Assembly: GCA_026005135.1 (NCBI GenBank) | Contig: BPKM01000004.1 | Location: 1 to 64,000, forward strand | Direction of reading: 5' to 3' | DNA length: 64,000 nt | Source of the DNA: Leptospiraceae bacterium | GTDB taxonomy: Bacteria; Spirochaetota; Leptospiria; Leptospirales; Leptonemataceae | Shown: positions 62,699 through 64,000 of the stretch, in pieces | Numbering within the stretch: position 1 is the first letter of the stretch | Layout of the letters: every line of letters starts with the position of its first letter | Program-made: the position numbers and the translations under genes | Notes under the pieces: model-generated | The model's input: the letters and a program-made list of their open reading frames with translations, nothing else | The model's database searches: none | Told to the model about the DNA's origin: nothing

Positions 62699-63883
62699 CT
62701 AATAGATTACTTTCTTAGATGTAGATTCTTTAATTAATCCTGCTGCAATTTCATTTTTTTGAATTTGGCTTGTACCTTCGTAAATTTGTAATATTTTAGC
62801 ATCTCTAAAATATTTTTCTACAGGATATTCTTTTACATATCCATAACCACCAAATATTTGAACAGCATTGGTTGCAATTTCCATAGCAGAATCTGCAGCA
62901 AAACATTTAGCCATAGCAGAAAATTTTGCAGTATCTTTATGCCCCATTTCTGCAAGAATTGCTGCTTTATAGGTCAATAATCTTGCTGCTTCGATCTTCA
63001 TTGCCATTTCGGCTAACATATGTTGTATTGCCTGAAATGATACAATTTTAACTCCAAATTGTTCTCTTTCTCTTGCATATTGCATTGCACAATCAAAAGC
63101 GCCTTGAGCTGTTCCAACGGCAGATGCTGCAACTGCTGGTCTGGATAAATTTAATGTTTTTAAAGCATGAATAAATCCATTATTTTCTCTTCCACCTACT
63201 AAATTTTCAGCTGGTACTTCGCAATCTTCAAAAATTAATTGTCTGGTTTCTGAACAACGAATCCCTAATTTATCTTCTTTTTTACCAAAAGAAAATCCCG
63301 GGGTTCCTTTTTCTACGATAAAACAACTAATTCCTCTTGGACCTCTGGATTTATCTGTAATAGCAAATACTGTATAAACGTGTGCCTGTCCTGCACCAGA
63401 TATCCATTGTTTTGTTCCATTAAGTATATATTTATCTCCTTTTTTTACAGCAGTCGTTTGTAAAGAAGGTACATCTGAACCTGCATTTGGTTCTGTTAAT
63501 CCAAAAGCAGCAATAACTTCACCTGATGCAATTCTGGGTAACCATTTATTTTTTTGTTCTTCTGTTCCTCCAACTTCAATAGGTAATGCACCTAATTTTG
63601 TTGCTAAAAATGCAGTTCCTACTCCAAGACATCCGTATGCAATTTCTTCTGCTAAAATTATATTTCCCATCATTCCTAAACCCATGCCACCATATTCTTC
63701 ATCAAACATCGCCTGGAAAAGACCTGCTTCCTTAAATTTTTCGAAAACTTTCCATGGATATTCGTTTTTTTCATCTAATTCTTTTCTTACTGGTATTACT
63801 TCATTACGAACAACTTCTCGGACTAAGTCCTGAAGCATTTTTAATTCTTCTGATAATTGTATTGGTATTACTGGTTCTGACAT
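62699..63883 (-). CDS. Acyl-CoA dehydrogenase
   Basis: 394 residues from the Met at 63883, which has a ribosome site (AAGAGG) upstream; a start 36 bases earlier lacks one. A flavoenzyme of fatty acid beta-oxidation or branched-chain acyl-CoA breakdown. Seen: FGLTEPNAGSDVPSL near residue 125, WISGAGQAHVYTVFA near 160, and the C-terminal IYEGTSQIQKNEIAAGLI with the catalytic Glu in the position of medium/short-chain enzymes. QIFGGYGYVKEYPVEKYFRDAK is complete. Chain length preference cannot be told. Single gene, converging with the DUF1564-like gene. Confidence 0.93.
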   Translation of the reverse strand: MSEPVIPIQLSEELKMLQDLVREVVRNEVIPVRKELDEKNEYPWKVFEKFKEAGLFQAMFDEEYGGMGLGMMGNIILAEEIAYGCLGVGTAFLATKLGALPIEVGGTEEQKNKWLPRIASGEVIAAFGLTEPNAGSDVPSLQTTAVKKGDKYILNGTKQWISGAGQAHVYTVFAITDKSRGPRGISCFIVEKGTPGFSFGKKEDKLGIRCSETRQLIFEDCEVPAENLVGGRENNGFIHALKTLNLSRPAVAASAVGTAQGAFDCAMQYAREREQFGVKIVSFQAIQHMLAEMAMKIEAARLLTYKAAILAEMGHKDTAKFSAMAKCFAADSAMEIATNAVQIFGGYGYVKEYPVEKYFRDAKILQIYEGTSQIQKNEIAAGLIKESTSKKVIY

Positions 63884-63897
63884 ATTTTTAAACCTCT

Positions 63898-63922
63898 TTT
63901 TTGAATTATTAATAATCAAATT
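63898..63922. promoter_or_regulatory. Near-palindrome at the acyl-CoA dehydrogenase promoter
   Basis: TTTGAATTATTAATAATCAAA: the inner TTATTAATAA is itself a perfect palindrome and TTTGA/TCAAA flank it with one extra base on the left. It lies upstream of the ribosome site of the acyl-CoA dehydrogenase, a plausible operator position. AT-richness makes chance occurrence possible. Confidence 0.35.
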
Positions 63923-64000
63923 ATTTAAATTAACTATACATTCAATAAAAAAATGTCATTCAGTTACAAAGCCATAAAAATTTATAATTTCATATTTTAT

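Overview
This 64 kb window is strongly AT-rich, gene-dense bacterial DNA. The best guess is a spirochaete of the Leptospira kind, with moderate confidence. It encodes a FliH flagellar export regulator with a spirochaete-like N-terminus. It also has many lipoproteins with loose spirochaete-type lipoboxes, outer-membrane barrel-like proteins, a tandem pair of Hsp20 chaperones, and two copies of a protein resembling the Leptospira-expanded DUF1564 family. Cytochrome c maturation, dihydrolipoyl dehydrogenase and acyl-CoA dehydrogenase genes point to an aerobic, fatty-acid-oxidising heterotroph with two membranes. No rRNA or tRNA gene and no CRISPR array was seen.

Layout. 1-9.6 kb: tail of a metallo-beta-lactamase-fold gene; an outer-membrane-type gene split by a shift in a run of ten A; two copies of a ~180 bp MITE, one inside a decayed histidine phosphatase gene; a K+ channel; RidA; dihydrolipoyl dehydrogenase; a TPR protein. 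9.6-20.8 kb: a 1233-residue surface lipoprotein divergent from an HTH regulator, with twin 18 bp operators between them; two peptide-type ABC permeases; a GMC oxidoreductase convergent with a short-chain dehydrogenase; the first, frameshifted, DUF1564-like copy; a TPM-domain protein. 20.8-26.6 kb: sufBCD-Rieske-sufS-sufU operon with a perfect 23 bp palindrome upstream, shared with a divergent fasciclin lipoprotein. 27-36 kb: flavin reductase, a tandem duplicated coiled-coil pair, an aromatic-rich repeat protein, a LysM protein with a lysine-rich tail, and a ccmE-ccmF-ccmA cluster whose CcmE carries CxxxY instead of the haem-binding His. 36-46.5 kb: pyrophosphatase, FliH, dCTP deaminase and the sulfur assimilation genes (cysE, cysN, cysD, sulfite reductase, ferredoxin, APS reductase, siroheme synthase), with an IS110 remnant between the two cys arms. 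46.5-50 kb: two hsp20 genes, the first behind a sigma-54-type promoter, separated by an array of six GC-rich hairpins with G-runs; then rdgB, a STAS protein and comF. 50-55 kb: a zinc uptake locus (lipoprotein, barrel-like protein, ZnuA, ZnuC, ZnuB). 55-64 kb: lipoproteins (one frameshifted), leuS, a large ARPP-1-like protein, the second DUF1564-like copy and an acyl-CoA dehydrogenase.

How the genes work together. Sulfate is activated by CysDN, reduced by the APS reductase and sulfite reductase (siroheme from the Met8-type enzyme, electrons plausibly from the 2x[4Fe-4S] ferredoxin) and joined to O-acetylserine made by CysE. The cysteine feeds SufS and the Suf machinery. Several genes, including cysH and the sulfite reductase, carry single-base frame breaks close to A-runs, so slippage or homopolymer assembly errors must be considered.
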